Positions 54,882 to 63,367 of a stretch of DNA of 64,000 nt are shown one piece after another. Made by a program: the position numbers and the translations under genes. The DNA comes from Candidatus Mcinerneyibacterium aminivorans (GTDB taxonomy: Bacteria; Macinerneyibacteriota; Macinerneyibacteria; Macinerneyibacteriales; Macinerneyibacteriaceae), in contig VSIX01000032.1 in the NCBI GenBank assembly GCA_008086245.1, positions 105,547 through 169,546 on the forward strand. Direction: 5' to 3'. The notes below the pieces were generated by a model. It worked only from the letters and a program-made list of their open reading frames with translations, searched no databases and was not told where the DNA came from. Positions within the stretch are counted from its first letter, which is position 1, and each line of letters starts with the position of its first letter.

Positions 54882-54902
54882 AAAAATTACTTCGTGATTT
54901 TT
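54882..54902 (+). repeat. Palindrome AAAAATTAC-TTC-GTGATTTTT
   Basis: Nine-position stem with one T.G pair and a 3-base loop, ending 11 bases before the -35 box at 54914. Same family as the palindromes before the SRP RNA and kdsA promoters. Confidence 0.55.
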
Positions 54903-54913
54903 TTATGAAATTC

Positions 54914-54941
54914 TTGACAAAAACTAATTAAAACTTATTAT
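54914..54941 (+). promoter_or_regulatory. Promoter of the rlmD-like gene, predicting a leaderless mRNA
   Basis: TTGACA (54914-54919), a 16-base spacer and TATTAT (54936-54941). The ATG at 54948 begins 7 bases after the -10, about where transcription should start. There is no Shine-Dalgarno sequence. Confidence 0.7.
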
Positions 54942-54947
54942 CAATTC

Positions 54948-56324
54948 ATGGAAAATTTGAAAAAAGGTCAGGTTATAGAAATTAAGATAGACAATATAGG
55001 TGTTGAAGGGGATGGTGTAGGCAGGATAGAAGATTTTGTTGTTTTTGTTAAAAATGCTTTACCTTCCGAAAAAGTGAAAGCACAAATTTCAAGTGTTCAT
55101 AAAAATTTTGCAAAAGCAGAGCTTGTTGAAATAATTGAATCATCTCATTTTAGAAAAGATCCCGAATGTCCACATTATAAAAATTGCGGTGCATGTGATT
55201 TTATGCACATTCAATATTATAAAACTCTTGAATTCAAGAAACAATTTTTATTCAATAATTTAAAAAAAATTGCCAATATTGATTTCCCAAAGGAAAATAT
55301 AGAGATTATAGGAGCCGAAAATAAACTATACTACCGAAATAAAGTGTTACAGCATGTAGGAGAAGATAAAAATGGAAATTTAATTTCAGGGTTTTATCAA
55401 AAAGGGACACATCACATTATTGAAGTACCCAACTGTAAGATACAAAATTCGAAAGCAAATGAAATATTTGATTATATTATCAAGAAAGCAAATCAACTTA
55501 ATATTGAACCTTATGACAGAAAAAGTAAAAAAGGGTATTTGAAGCAAATAGGTTACAGATATTCTCCAAGAACCCAAAAATTCATGCTCATATTTGTTAC
55601 TAATACAGATAACAAAAAACCTTTAAAGAAGTTAGTTCAGAGCATAGAATTTAAATTTGGTAATATTGCTTCTATATATATGAGCGTTGCGGGCAAAGAT
55701 AAAGATACATTAAGTAACAAAAATATTCTTTTATCAGGGAAGCAATATCTTGACATTTATCTTGGGAAGGCTATATATAAATTATTACCGGATACATTCT
55801 TCCAGATAAATTCCGAACAGGCCGAAGTTATGTTTAAAAAAATTATGTCATATTTACCATTTGAAAGATTGGATACTATCTGGGACCTATATGGTGGAGT
55901 GGGAGCTATTTCTTTTTTTCTGGCATCTGAATTCAGGAAAATTTTAATGTTTGAAAGGAATAAAAATTCAATTAAAATTGCTAAGGTTAATAAAAAAATT
56001 AATTTTGCTACAAATGTTGAAATAGTACAGGCTGACTTAGATAACTGTAGTTTTTCGGAATATGAAAAACCCGATGTTGTGGTAATGGATCCGCCCAGAA
56101 GTGGAGTTTCCCAAAATATTATTGACATGTTAAACAGGGTCAAGCCAAAAAAAATAATATTTGTTTCCTGTGATACAGCTACCCTGGCAAGAGATATGAA
56201 TAAATTAAAAGAAAATTACTCAATAAAAAAATTATCCATTACGGATATGTTTCCACAAACCCATCATGTAGAAACTGTTGGAATGCTCGAAAGGAAAGAA
56301 GTACTATGGATGAAGAAAAATTGA
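54948..56324 (+). CDS. 23S rRNA uracil-5 methyltransferase, RumA/RlmD type (TrmA family)
   Basis: 458 residues. A TRAM domain (about 5-60, GQVIEIKIDNIGVEGDGVGRI-like) precedes the 4Fe-4S ligands CPHYKNCGAC with a fourth Cys in VPNCKIQ. The methyltransferase part has GGVGAISFF for SAM, MDPPRSGVS, and the catalytic Cys in FVSCDTATLARD. It methylates a uridine to m5U in 23S rRNA; the exact position (RlmC or RlmD) cannot be read. The start appears leaderless. It overlaps the malic enzyme gene by 19 bases. Confidence 0.88.
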   Translation: MENLKKGQVIEIKIDNIGVEGDGVGRIEDFVVFVKNALPSEKVKAQISSVHKNFAKAELVEIIESSHFRKDPECPHYKNCGACDFMHIQYYKTLEFKKQFLFNNLKKIANIDFPKENIEIIGAENKLYYRNKVLQHVGEDKNGNLISGFYQKGTHHIIEVPNCKIQNSKANEIFDYIIKKANQLNIEPYDRKSKKGYLKQIGYRYSPRTQKFMLIFVTNTDNKKPLKKLVQSIEFKFGNIASIYMSVAGKDKDTLSNKNILLSGKQYLDIYLGKAIYKLLPDTFFQINSEQAEVMFKKIMSYLPFERLDTIWDLYGGVGAISFFLASEFRKILMFERNKNSIKIAKVNKKINFATNVEIVQADLDNCSFSEYEKPDVVVMDPPRSGVSQNIIDMLNRVKPKKIIFVSCDTATLARDMNKLKENYSIKKLSITDMFPQTHHVETVGMLERKEVLWMKKN

Positions 56325-57586
56325 AAAAAAAAGCTTTAGAATATCATTCAAAACCATTTCCGGGTAAAATTAGAACTTTTATATCAAAAAAATGTAAAAC
56401 CCAAACTGATTTATCTCTTGCATATACTCCTGGAGTGGCATATCCATCTATAGAAATTAAAAAAAATAAACAAGAGGCTTACAAATTTACCAATAAAAAA
56501 AATCTGGTAGGGGTTATTAGTAATGGCACTGCAGTGCTGGGATTGGGTGATATCGGTCCGCTTTCTTCCAAACCGGTTATGGAAGGTAAAGGAGTATTAT
56601 TTAAAAAATTTGCGGATATTGATGTTTTTGATATTGAGATAAATGAAAAAGATCCGGATAAGTTTGTTGAAATAGTTAAATCTATGGAGCCAACTTTTGG
56701 GGGAATTAATTTGGAAGATATTAAGGCTCCTGAATGTTTTTATATTGAGGAAAAATTGAAATCTGAAATGGATATTCCAGTTTTTCATGATGACCAACAT
56801 GGAACTGCTGTAATAGTAGGAGCTGGACTTTTAAATGCCCTTGAAATAGCAGAAAAAGATATAAAAAATATTAAGGTTGTTTTTTCTGGAGCAGGGGCTG
56901 CTGGGATGGCCTGTGCCGAGTTTATCGTAGCTTTGGGAGTTAAAAAAGAAAACATATTTATGTTTGATAAGAAGGGTGCTTTAAACGAAAAACGGAAAGA
57001 TCTTATACAAAAGCAGCGACGGTTTTGTCATAATCGCTATAAAAATTTAAATGAGGCATTTGAAAATGCTGATGTATTTATAGGGGTTTCAGCTGGAGGT
57101 ATTGTCAGCGAAGATATGGTAAAAAAAATGAATTCTAATCCTATACTTTTTGCATTAGCAAATCCTTATCCAGAAATTGATTATAATAAAGCTACTGGGG
57201 TGAGAAATGATTTGATTATGGCAACAGGAAGAAGTGATTTTCCAAATCAAGTTAATAATGTTCTTGGATTTCCATTTTTATTTAGAGGAGCTTTAGATGT
57301 TTTTGCAAAAGCAATCACTGAAAATATGAAAATTGCGGCATCAAAAGCTTTAGCAGAAATTGCTAAAAAAGAGGTACCCGGTTATATAAAAAAGATATAT
57401 AAAGAAGATCTTATTTATGGAAGAAAATATATTATACCAAAACCGTTTGATAAAAGAATTCTGGTTGAAGTTGCTTCTGCAGTTGCTGAGGCCGCGGTAA
57501 ATGATGGAGTTGCAAGACGGAATGTGGATATAAAAAAGTATAAATCGGATTTAAAAAAAATAACATCAAATATGTTTAATCAGTAG
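56306..57586 (+). CDS. NAD(P)-dependent malic enzyme
   Basis: 426 residues of the short bacterial malic-enzyme type without the phosphotransacetylase tail. Motifs: [11 protein letters not shown] near the N-terminus, [52 protein letters not shown] and the dinucleotide site [12 protein letters not shown]. It decarboxylates malate to pyruvate, which the 2-oxoacid oxidoreductase class could then use. The Cys-rich and Arg-rich stretch [11 protein letters not shown] after the Rossmann strand is less conserved. GGAAAG precedes the ATG inside the upstream gene. Confidence 0.92.
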   Translation: MDEEKLKKKALEYHSKPFPGKIRTFISKKCKTQTDLSLAYTPGVAYPSIEIKKNKQEAYKFTNKKNLVGVISNGTAVLGLGDIGPLSSKPVMEGKGVLFKKFADIDVFDIEINEKDPDKFVEIVKSMEPTFGGINLEDIKAPECFYIEEKLKSEMDIPVFHDDQHGTAVIVGAGLLNALEIAEKDIKNIKVVFSGAGAAGMACAEFIVALGVKKENIFMFDKKGALNEKRKDLIQKQRRFCHNRYKNLNEAFENADVFIGVSAGGIVSEDMVKKMNSNPILFALANPYPEIDYNKATGVRNDLIMATGRSDFPNQVNNVLGFPFLFRGALDVFAKAITENMKIAASKALAEIAKKEVPGYIKKIYKEDLIYGRKYIIPKPFDKRILVEVASAVAEAAVNDGVARRNVDIKKYKSDLKKITSNMFNQ

Positions 57587-57660
57587 GCTGTAATCTATAA
57601 ATAAGCTGCAATAATTTCAGAATTAAGTATATATTGTAATATTTAGATTTTTGAATACCC

Positions 57661-57688
57661 TTGACATAAATAATATCTAAATTATAAT
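57661..57688 (+). promoter_or_regulatory. Promoter of the NIF3 gene, predicting a leaderless mRNA
   Basis: Consensus TTGACA (57661-57666), a 16-base spacer and a perfect TATAAT (57683-57688). The ATG begins 7 bases beyond the -10, at the expected transcription start, and no ribosome site is possible. Confidence 0.8.
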
Positions 57689-57694
57689 AAATCT

Positions 57695-58453
57695 ATGAAA
57701 TTAAAAAAGCTCGATAGATTATTAAAAGAAAAGTTTCAAATAGAAAAAATCAAGGACCCATCTCTTAACGGTATTCAAATTGAAGGAAATTCCCAAATTT
57801 CTAATATCGGGTTTGCAGTTGATGTGAACGACAAAACGATTAGTATGGCCATAGAAAACAGTGTGGATATTCTTATAGTACATCATGGTTTATTTTGGGG
57901 AACGGAGTATAGAATAAAAGGAATAATGAAGAAAAGAATTAAAAAATTACTTGCTAATGATATTACTTTATATGCAATCCATTTACCCCTGGATATTCAT
58001 ACAAAACTTGGTAATAACAGGTATATTTTTGAAAAATTAAACCTGGAAAAAAGGCAGAAACTTGTTGATTATGAAGGTTTCCCTCTGGGCTTTGTTGGGA
58101 TTTTAGAAAACAGAATTAGTCTTAATAATTTTGAAAAGAAAATTGACGAAAAATTAGGGGGAATAAATCATAAAATTGTGTCCGGTAGGAAAGTTAAAAA
58201 AGTTGCTATATTATCCGGGGATCCGAAATCTCTACTCGATAAAATATTTGAACAGGATTTTGATGTATTAGTTTCTGGTGAATTAACCCATGAGATATAT
58301 TTTAATATCATAGAAAAAAATATTTCGGCTTTTTTTGTTGGACACTATCAATCGGAAATTGGAGGAGTTAAACTTCTTAAAGAATATTTTGAAAATAATT
58401 ATAATGATGAAATTGGAAACACATATTTTTTTGAATATGATTCCGGATTGTAG
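57695..58453 (+). CDS. NIF3/YqfO family metal-binding protein
   Basis: 252 residues, the core NIF3 fold without the YqfO insert. Metal ligands: IVHHGLFWG (two His) near residue 67, YAIHLPLDIH, and GHYQSEIGGVKLL near the C-terminus. NIF3 proteins form hexameric rings with two metal ions; the function is unsettled, although some are called GTP cyclohydrolase 1 type 2. It starts a run with thioredoxin and HtrA and has a leaderless-looking start. Confidence 0.9.
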   Translation: MKLKKLDRLLKEKFQIEKIKDPSLNGIQIEGNSQISNIGFAVDVNDKTISMAIENSVDILIVHHGLFWGTEYRIKGIMKKRIKKLLANDITLYAIHLPLDIHTKLGNNRYIFEKLNLEKRQKLVDYEGFPLGFVGILENRISLNNFEKKIDEKLGGINHKIVSGRKVKKVAILSGDPKSLLDKIFEQDFDVLVSGELTHEIYFNIIEKNISAFFVGHYQSEIGGVKLLKEYFENNYNDEIGNTYFFEYDSGL

Positions 58454-58466
58454 ATAAGGAGGATAT

Positions 58467-58793
58467 ATGTCTTATATAAATATTGAAGAAAACAATTTTG
58501 AAGAGGAAGTTTTGGATTTTGAAGGACTTGTAGTAATCGATTTTTGGGCTGAATGGTGTAATCCATGCAAAATATTCGGGCCATTATTTGAAGAGGTTAG
58601 TAAAAATTATAAAGATAATGAGAGAGTAAAGTTCTGTAAGGTTAATATTGATAAACTCAAAGAAGTATCTGTAGAATATGATATTATGAGCATCCCCACT
58701 GTTATGTTTGTTAAAGATGGGGAAATAGTTCATAAAAAAGTCGGTATTCTTGAAAAAAAGGATTTAAAAGAATTAATAGAAAAATATTTATAG
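58467..58793 (+). CDS. Thioredoxin
   Basis: 108 residues, the classical size. The active site is WCNPC (Cys31 and Cys34) rather than WCGPC, in FWAEWCNPCK. The cis-proline loop is SIPTVMF and the C-terminal fold is complete. It reduces cytoplasmic disulfides; Asn for Gly in the active site may change redox potential. A strong AAGGAGG precedes the ATG. It lies between NIF3 and an HtrA protease, 1 base from the latter. Confidence 0.92.
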   Translation: MSYINIEENNFEEEVLDFEGLVVIDFWAEWCNPCKIFGPLFEEVSKNYKDNERVKFCKVNIDKLKEVSVEYDIMSIPTVMFVKDGEIVHKKVGILEKKDLKELIEKYL

Positions 58794-58794
58794 T

Positions 58795-60261
58795 ATGATA
58801 AAAAAAATTAATTTTAAAAATTTTTTTTTAGCTGCATTAATAATCATAACTGGGATTCTTGCCGGGATTTTATTTAAAACTTACAATTCCCGGGTTCCAT
58901 TTTTCTCAGAAAATACTGAAAACAGTTTAGATGAAAATATTCAAATAACCGAAGAGCGAAGTGGAGCAATTGCAAATGCAGTAAATAAAGTTTCATCTGC
59001 TGTGGTAAGTATTAAAACCTATTGTAATAAATCAAATCCAAATCTAAATCTATACCGAAAGTTTTTTGAAAGATTTTTTGGGGTTGAACCCTTTGAGAAG
59101 AATAGAGAAAGAATAAGTTTAGGTTCCGGAGCAATTATATCGGATAAAGGATACATTTTAACTGCACAGCATGTAGTTGAAAATGCGGATAAAATCGAGG
59201 TAAATCTTCCCGATGGAAGAAAATTTGATGGTAAAGTTTTAGGAATGGATATACTTAATGATCTTGCTATTATAAAAATTAATGGAGATAATCTTCCTGT
59301 GATAAAAATGGGGAACTCCGATAATCTCCAATCTGGAGAATGGGTTATAGCTTTTGGAAATCCCTTTGGGTTAATGGTTCAGGATCCCCAGCCAACAGTT
59401 ACAGTAGGGGTAATTTCTGCAAAAATGAGAACAATAACTGTAGAGGATACTAATAGATGCTTTAATAAAATATACGGGGTTATCCAGACTGATGCTTCAA
59501 TAAATCCAGGTAATAGTGGAGGCCCTCTAGTTGATGCTGGAGGAAATCTTGTAGGAATAAATAATTCAATATTTTCTACAAGTGGAGGCTCCCAGGGAAT
59601 AGGTTTTGCTATACCCATTAATAGTGCTAAGAAAAGCATTGAGGATATAATTAAATACGGAGAAGTAAAAAGGGCCTGGTTAAATTTGAAGATTCAGGAT
59701 ATCCCATATTCAGTTAAAGAAAAATATAATTTAAAGAATCATCACGGGGTTATTGTAACCGAAATTGGTGAAAATTCTAATGCTGCAGCAGCCGGATTGG
59801 AAAAAGGAGATATTATAACTGAATTTAACAGCCTTTTTGTAAAAAATAGAAAATGGTGGCAGGGGTATCTGGTTAGATTATCTCCCGCCAAAAAAGTTAA
59901 CCTGAAGGTTTGGGATGGTAAGGAAGAGAAAATTGTATCTTTTTATCCAAAAGAGTATAATCTTGATAATTATTTAGAATCCCTTGGAATTGTTAAAATA
60001 AAGAATTTAACCTATCAGGAAACATTGGATTACAATTTAAGGAACGAAAAAGGTTTGATCATAAAAAAAATTCGTAATAATTCTTTAGTTTCGAATAAAA
60101 AGATCAAAGAAAATGATGTTATACGAATGGTTGAAAACTGCAAAATCCATACAAAAAAAGATTTGAATGAAATACTATTAAAACATCTTTATGAAAATCA
60201 TATAAGAATGGTAATAGAGAGAAATGGTTATCTTTATAAAATTGAAATGGATCTTTTATGA
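58795..60261 (+). CDS. HtrA/DegP-type serine protease with two PDZ domains
   Basis: 488 residues. An N-terminal membrane anchor or signal (about 10-28) leads to a trypsin-like domain with His126 (TAQHVV), Asp156 (LNDLAI) and Ser241 (NPGNSGGPL), so the triad is complete. Two PDZ domains follow (about 305-395 and 400-488). It degrades or chaperones misfolded envelope proteins. The second PDZ is less conserved. The ATG follows the thioredoxin stop by 1 base with no ribosome site, so translation is coupled. It overlaps the DUF5683 gene by 4 bases. Confidence 0.92.
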   Translation: MIKKINFKNFFLAALIIITGILAGILFKTYNSRVPFFSENTENSLDENIQITEERSGAIANAVNKVSSAVVSIKTYCNKSNPNLNLYRKFFERFFGVEPFEKNRERISLGSGAIISDKGYILTAQHVVENADKIEVNLPDGRKFDGKVLGMDILNDLAIIKINGDNLPVIKMGNSDNLQSGEWVIAFGNPFGLMVQDPQPTVTVGVISAKMRTITVEDTNRCFNKIYGVIQTDASINPGNSGGPLVDAGGNLVGINNSIFSTSGGSQGIGFAIPINSAKKSIEDIIKYGEVKRAWLNLKIQDIPYSVKEKYNLKNHHGVIVTEIGENSNAAAAGLEKGDIITEFNSLFVKNRKWWQGYLVRLSPAKKVNLKVWDGKEEKIVSFYPKEYNLDNYLESLGIVKIKNLTYQETLDYNLRNEKGLIIKKIRNNSLVSNKKIKENDVIRMVENCKIHTKKDLNEILLKHLYENHIRMVIERNGYLYKIEMDLL

Positions 60262-60731
60262 AAAAAGTATTAATTCTTTTTTTGGTTTCAATTTTGTTTT
60301 TAAATACGGCTTTTGCTGGGGATGATGATGCTGATTTTAATAATAAAAATAAGAAATCACCAACTAAAGCTTTAATTATGGGAATGATTATTCCAGGAAG
60401 TGGTGATTTTTACAACAGAAAATATATTAAGGGGTCTATTTTCCTTGGGGTGGGTTTGTTTTTTGCTTATAAATCATATAATTATTATGAAAAACAGGAT
60501 GAATATTACACTGAGTATTTAAAAACAAATGATGAGAATAAATATAAACTTTATGAAGAAAATTATAACAAAATGGAAAGTTATATGTATTTCTATATTA
60601 TTAATCTAGCAATAAGTACTATTGATGGGATAGTAGAAAGTTATCTGTCAGACTGGCATATTGAAAAGATTGAAGTTAATTCTGAGTATAAAAAAGAAAA
60701 GGTTAGTTTGTTCATTACCAAAAGGTTGTAA
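60258..60731 (+). CDS. DUF5683-like membrane protein
   Basis: 157 residues. A signal peptide (ending AFAGD) is followed by a conserved box KALIMGMIIPGSGDFYNRKYIKGSI, the hallmark of DUF5683 proteins, then a helix, a polar central region with many Tyr and Glu, and a further membrane helix (about 115-140). Function unknown. It overlaps htrA by 4 bases and precedes an LPP20-like gene by 1 base, which suggests an envelope role. Confidence 0.75.
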   Translation: MKKVLILFLVSILFLNTAFAGDDDADFNNKNKKSPTKALIMGMIIPGSGDFYNRKYIKGSIFLGVGLFFAYKSYNYYEKQDEYYTEYLKTNDENKYKLYEENYNKMESYMYFYIINLAISTIDGIVESYLSDWHIEKIEVNSEYKKEKVSLFITKRL

Positions 60732-60732
60732 T

Positions 60733-61530
60733 ATGCATAAAATGATCAGATTCTTCATTTTAAGTTTTGTTATATTCTTTTTTTTCTTTTTAACAAGGGG
60801 ATCAGTAGATTATGAATACAGTATAAGAAATAATATTTCTAAAATCGAAATTACTCATAATTTTATAGATGATCAGCTTTATATAAACAAGATGAATGAA
60901 GATAAACAATCAGCTATTATAAAGATTAAACCTCTAACTGATGCTAATTATTTTAATATTAAAATTTATCATGTTAATTTTATCGATACAAAATATAAGT
61001 TATATTTAAAAAAAACTAGCGGTATGTGGAGTTATATAGATGGTATCTATAATAACTATGGGTTTCAAAGTTTTAAAAATTTTAATATTGATGAATTTTT
61101 GAATAATAAATTTATTATGATTAAAATCGAAATTGATAGTTATTTTATAGGCATAATCCAAAAAATTGAATGCCGTTATTTTGAAGAATATTTTAAAAAC
61201 AAAATAACTATTAATAATGAGTATGAAGGAGTAAATTTAGAGAGCAATATTATTACTGCAAAAGGGTTTGCCATTTTAAAAAATTATAATAATCCGGAAG
61301 AAAAAATTAAACAGCAAAGAGCAGCTACAATTAGAGCATATAGAAATTTAGCTGCATTAATAAGGAAAATAGCTAATAATGAAAAAATAAATTTAGAGGA
61401 GAACCGGCTTTCTGGCTTTGTTAGGGGAGCAAAAATTATCAGAAAAGAGTATAAAGATGATGGGATATATGTTACAATAGGCATTCAGATAAACGGTGAA
61501 AATGGATTGAATAATATTGTAAAACATTAA
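60733..61530 (+). CDS. LPP20-like exported protein
   Basis: 265 residues from the ATG at 60733 with AAAGG upstream; a TTG at 60661 lies inside the previous gene. A signal peptide (about 4-24) precedes a region of no clear family, and the C-terminal half has the LPP20 pattern: ITAKGFAIL, QQRAATIRAYRNLAALI, then SGFVRGAKIIRKEYKDDGIYVTIGIQ. LPP20 proteins are outer-membrane or exported proteins of uncertain role. No lipobox is seen. It lies in a cluster of envelope genes. Confidence 0.7.
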   Translation: MHKMIRFFILSFVIFFFFFLTRGSVDYEYSIRNNISKIEITHNFIDDQLYINKMNEDKQSAIIKIKPLTDANYFNIKIYHVNFIDTKYKLYLKKTSGMWSYIDGIYNNYGFQSFKNFNIDEFLNNKFIMIKIEIDSYFIGIIQKIECRYFEEYFKNKITINNEYEGVNLESNIITAKGFAILKNYNNPEEKIKQQRAATIRAYRNLAALIRKIANNEKINLEENRLSGFVRGAKIIRKEYKDDGIYVTIGIQINGENGLNNIVKH

Positions 61531-61546
61531 AATAGTAATGAACTAA

Positions 61547-61575
61547 AACAATAGCAGTATTTTGCTGGTATTGTT
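61547..61575 (+). other. Hairpin upstream of the SPOR lipoprotein gene
   Basis: AACAATAGCA (61547-61556) can pair with TGCT and TATTGTT (61563-61575) with a two-base GG bulge. No T run follows, so it is not a good terminator. It overlaps the possible -35 of the next gene and may be regulatory or incidental. Confidence 0.3.
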
Positions 61576-61598
61576 GTATATGATAAATTTTATATAAA
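61571..61598 (+). promoter_or_regulatory. Possible promoter of the SPOR lipoprotein gene
   Basis: TTGTTG (61571-61576) and TATAAA (61593-61598) are 16 bases apart, 19 bases before the ATG with CTGGAGG between. The match is modest and the region is AT-rich. Confidence 0.35.
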
Positions 61599-61616
61599 AG
61601 GTCCTGGAGGTAATTT

Positions 61617-62249
61617 ATGAATTATAAAAAATTAATAATTATATCTATTTTATTGGTTTTTGTATTAATGGGCTGTCAAACCCAGAATATAAAAGACAAA
61701 TTATCAGGAAAAAATATAAAAGATAAGAAAGAAACCAAGGTTGTTGATGAGGATACCTTGGATATTAAAGATGTTAAAAATAAAAAGGTGGATGTAAAAG
61801 AAGGTGTTGTTGTAGCAAAAGCTGAAACAGATGAAAAGAAAAAAATTGATATAGTTGTTAATAAAAATGAGGAAGAGATATCAATTGAAGATGCTGAAGA
61901 TGGAACAGAACAAACTTCAGAGGAGAAAAAATCCAAATCACTTAAACGAATGGAGGGTTATAGAATACAGATTGTTGCGGCTACACAGAAACAAAATGCT
62001 GCAGAATTAGGAGAAAAATTTAAAGAAAAATGGGAAGAAGCCCGGGAAGACGAAGAAAATGAAGATTCATATTATTATAGAGAAGACATTCCAATTTATT
62101 TGGAATTCTATAAGCCTTACTGGAAATTAAGGGTGGGAAATTACAAAAGGAAAAAAGAAGCAGAAGAAATGCTGGAATATGTTAAAAAAATTGGATATGA
62201 AGATGCCTGGATTGTTAAAACATATATTCTTGTGGAGGAAAAAAAGTGA
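61617..62249 (+). CDS. SPOR-domain lipoprotein
   Basis: 210 residues. Signal peptide with lipobox VLMGC (Cys20) gives a lipidated, probably outer-membrane or periplasmic protein. A long, highly charged Lys/Asp/Glu linker (about 25-115) leads to a SPOR domain (about 117-205, YRIQIVAATQKQNAAELGEKF, then LRVGNYKRKKEAEEML). SPOR domains bind denuded septal peptidoglycan, so a role in division or wall maintenance is likely. GGAGG precedes the ATG. The stop overlaps the next GTG start. Confidence 0.85.
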   Translation: MNYKKLIIISILLVFVLMGCQTQNIKDKLSGKNIKDKKETKVVDEDTLDIKDVKNKKVDVKEGVVVAKAETDEKKKIDIVVNKNEEEISIEDAEDGTEQTSEEKKSKSLKRMEGYRIQIVAATQKQNAAELGEKFKEKWEEAREDEENEDSYYYREDIPIYLEFYKPYWKLRVGNYKRKKEAEEMLEYVKKIGYEDAWIVKTYILVEEKK

Positions 62250-63367
62250 TAAGTTTTACAAATGAAAATATCACTGACAATTTTAAACCTCTATCACTTT
62301 CAAGAAATATTTTTGATTTAAAGTCCGGGATATTTTCTGTAAAAGGGAGAATACAAAAATACTCCGGTCAGTTTTCTAAAAATAATTTCAAAATAAAAGC
62401 TAATCCAGCACTGATAGATATTGATTTTAAAAAATTAGAAATTAATAAAAAATATTATTTTGGAAACACTTTCTTAATTTCAGTTTATAAAAAAAATAAA
62501 AGTTTTGAAGAAATAGAAAAAAAAGAATTTAATTATAAATTTAAAAAGGCAGATTATATCTGGGATTATCTTAAATATATTGGTGATATGATTAAAAAAG
62601 ATTTAAGGTTTCTGGATTTAGGGATAAATGAATTTGTAGATAAAAATATTAATATTGTTGGTTCTAAAAACAAACTTTATACGGGAAAAAATGTAAAAAT
62701 TTATCCGGGGAATGTAATCGATACTACCAATGGGCCTGTAATTATTGATGAAGGAACCACTGTTAGATCTTTTAGCTTAATTGAAGGACCTGCATACATA
62801 GGGAAAAACTGTACTATCGATGATGCGAAAATTCGATCTGACACTTATATTGGAGATGTATGTAAAATTTCAGGAGAAATTGAAAATTCAATTATTTTAT
62901 CATATACAAATAAACATCATCATGGCTTTTTAGGGCATTCATATCTGGGAAGCTGGGTTAATTTAGGTGCTAATACCACCAATAGTGATTTAAAAAATAA
63001 TTATGGTGAAGTAAGAGTCTTTTTAAATCCAGAAAAAAAAGTTAATACCAAAAAAATAAAAATAGGTGCATTTATCGGGGACCATGTTAAAACCGGAATT
63101 GGAACACTTTTAAATACCGGGAGTTTCCTGGGTTTTGGTAGTTTAATATATGGAGGGGGAATGTTCCCAAAATTCGTTCCTTCTTTTAGCTGGGCCAGTA
63201 ACTCAAAATGGAATCAGTATAGACTTGAAAAATTTATTGATAATGAAAAGCATGTGATGAGTAGAAGAGAGATAAAAATGAGTGAAAATTATGAAAGAAA
63301 AATCAAAAAAATTTTTGATAAAACAAAAAAAGAAAGAAATTGGGTGGATAGAATATGGCGGAGTTAA
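62246..63367 (+). CDS. Alternative GlmU-like nucleotidyltransferase/acetyltransferase
   Basis: 373 residues starting at a GTG that overlaps the previous stop (GTGA), with GTGGAGG at good spacing. The N-terminus NFKPLSLSRNIFDLKSGI matches the PLTLTRP-DLR-GI start of the alternative GlmU family. The second half is a left-handed beta-helix of hexapeptide repeats (about 135-330, for example VIIDEGTTVRSF and YIGKNCTIDDAKIRSDTYIGD). Such proteins are proposed to make UDP-GlcNAc or a similar sugar, usually beside glmM, as here. The classical nucleotidyltransferase signature is not obvious. Confidence 0.75.
   Translation: MISFTNENITDNFKPLSLSRNIFDLKSGIFSVKGRIQKYSGQFSKNNFKIKANPALIDIDFKKLEINKKYYFGNTFLISVYKKNKSFEEIEKKEFNYKFKKADYIWDYLKYIGDMIKKDLRFLDLGINEFVDKNINIVGSKNKLYTGKNVKIYPGNVIDTTNGPVIIDEGTTVRSFSLIEGPAYIGKNCTIDDAKIRSDTYIGDVCKISGEIENSIILSYTNKHHHGFLGHSYLGSWVNLGANTTNSDLKNNYGEVRVFLNPEKKVNTKKIKIGAFIGDHVKTGIGTLLNTGSFLGFGSLIYGGGMFPKFVPSFSWASNSKWNQYRLEKFIDNEKHVMSRREIKMSENYERKIKKIFDKTKKERNWVDRIWRS

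Larger units (their letters stand above)
54633..54947. other. 315-base intergenic region with palindromes and a leaderless promoter
   Basis: Contains a terminator-like palindrome at 54660-54682, a low-complexity TGTGTGAGTGTGTG stretch just before it, another palindrome at 54882-54902, and a promoter at 54914-54941. A GTGAATAGTAAATAGTTT word (54738) resembles one near 25354. No gene is supported. Confidence 0.65.
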
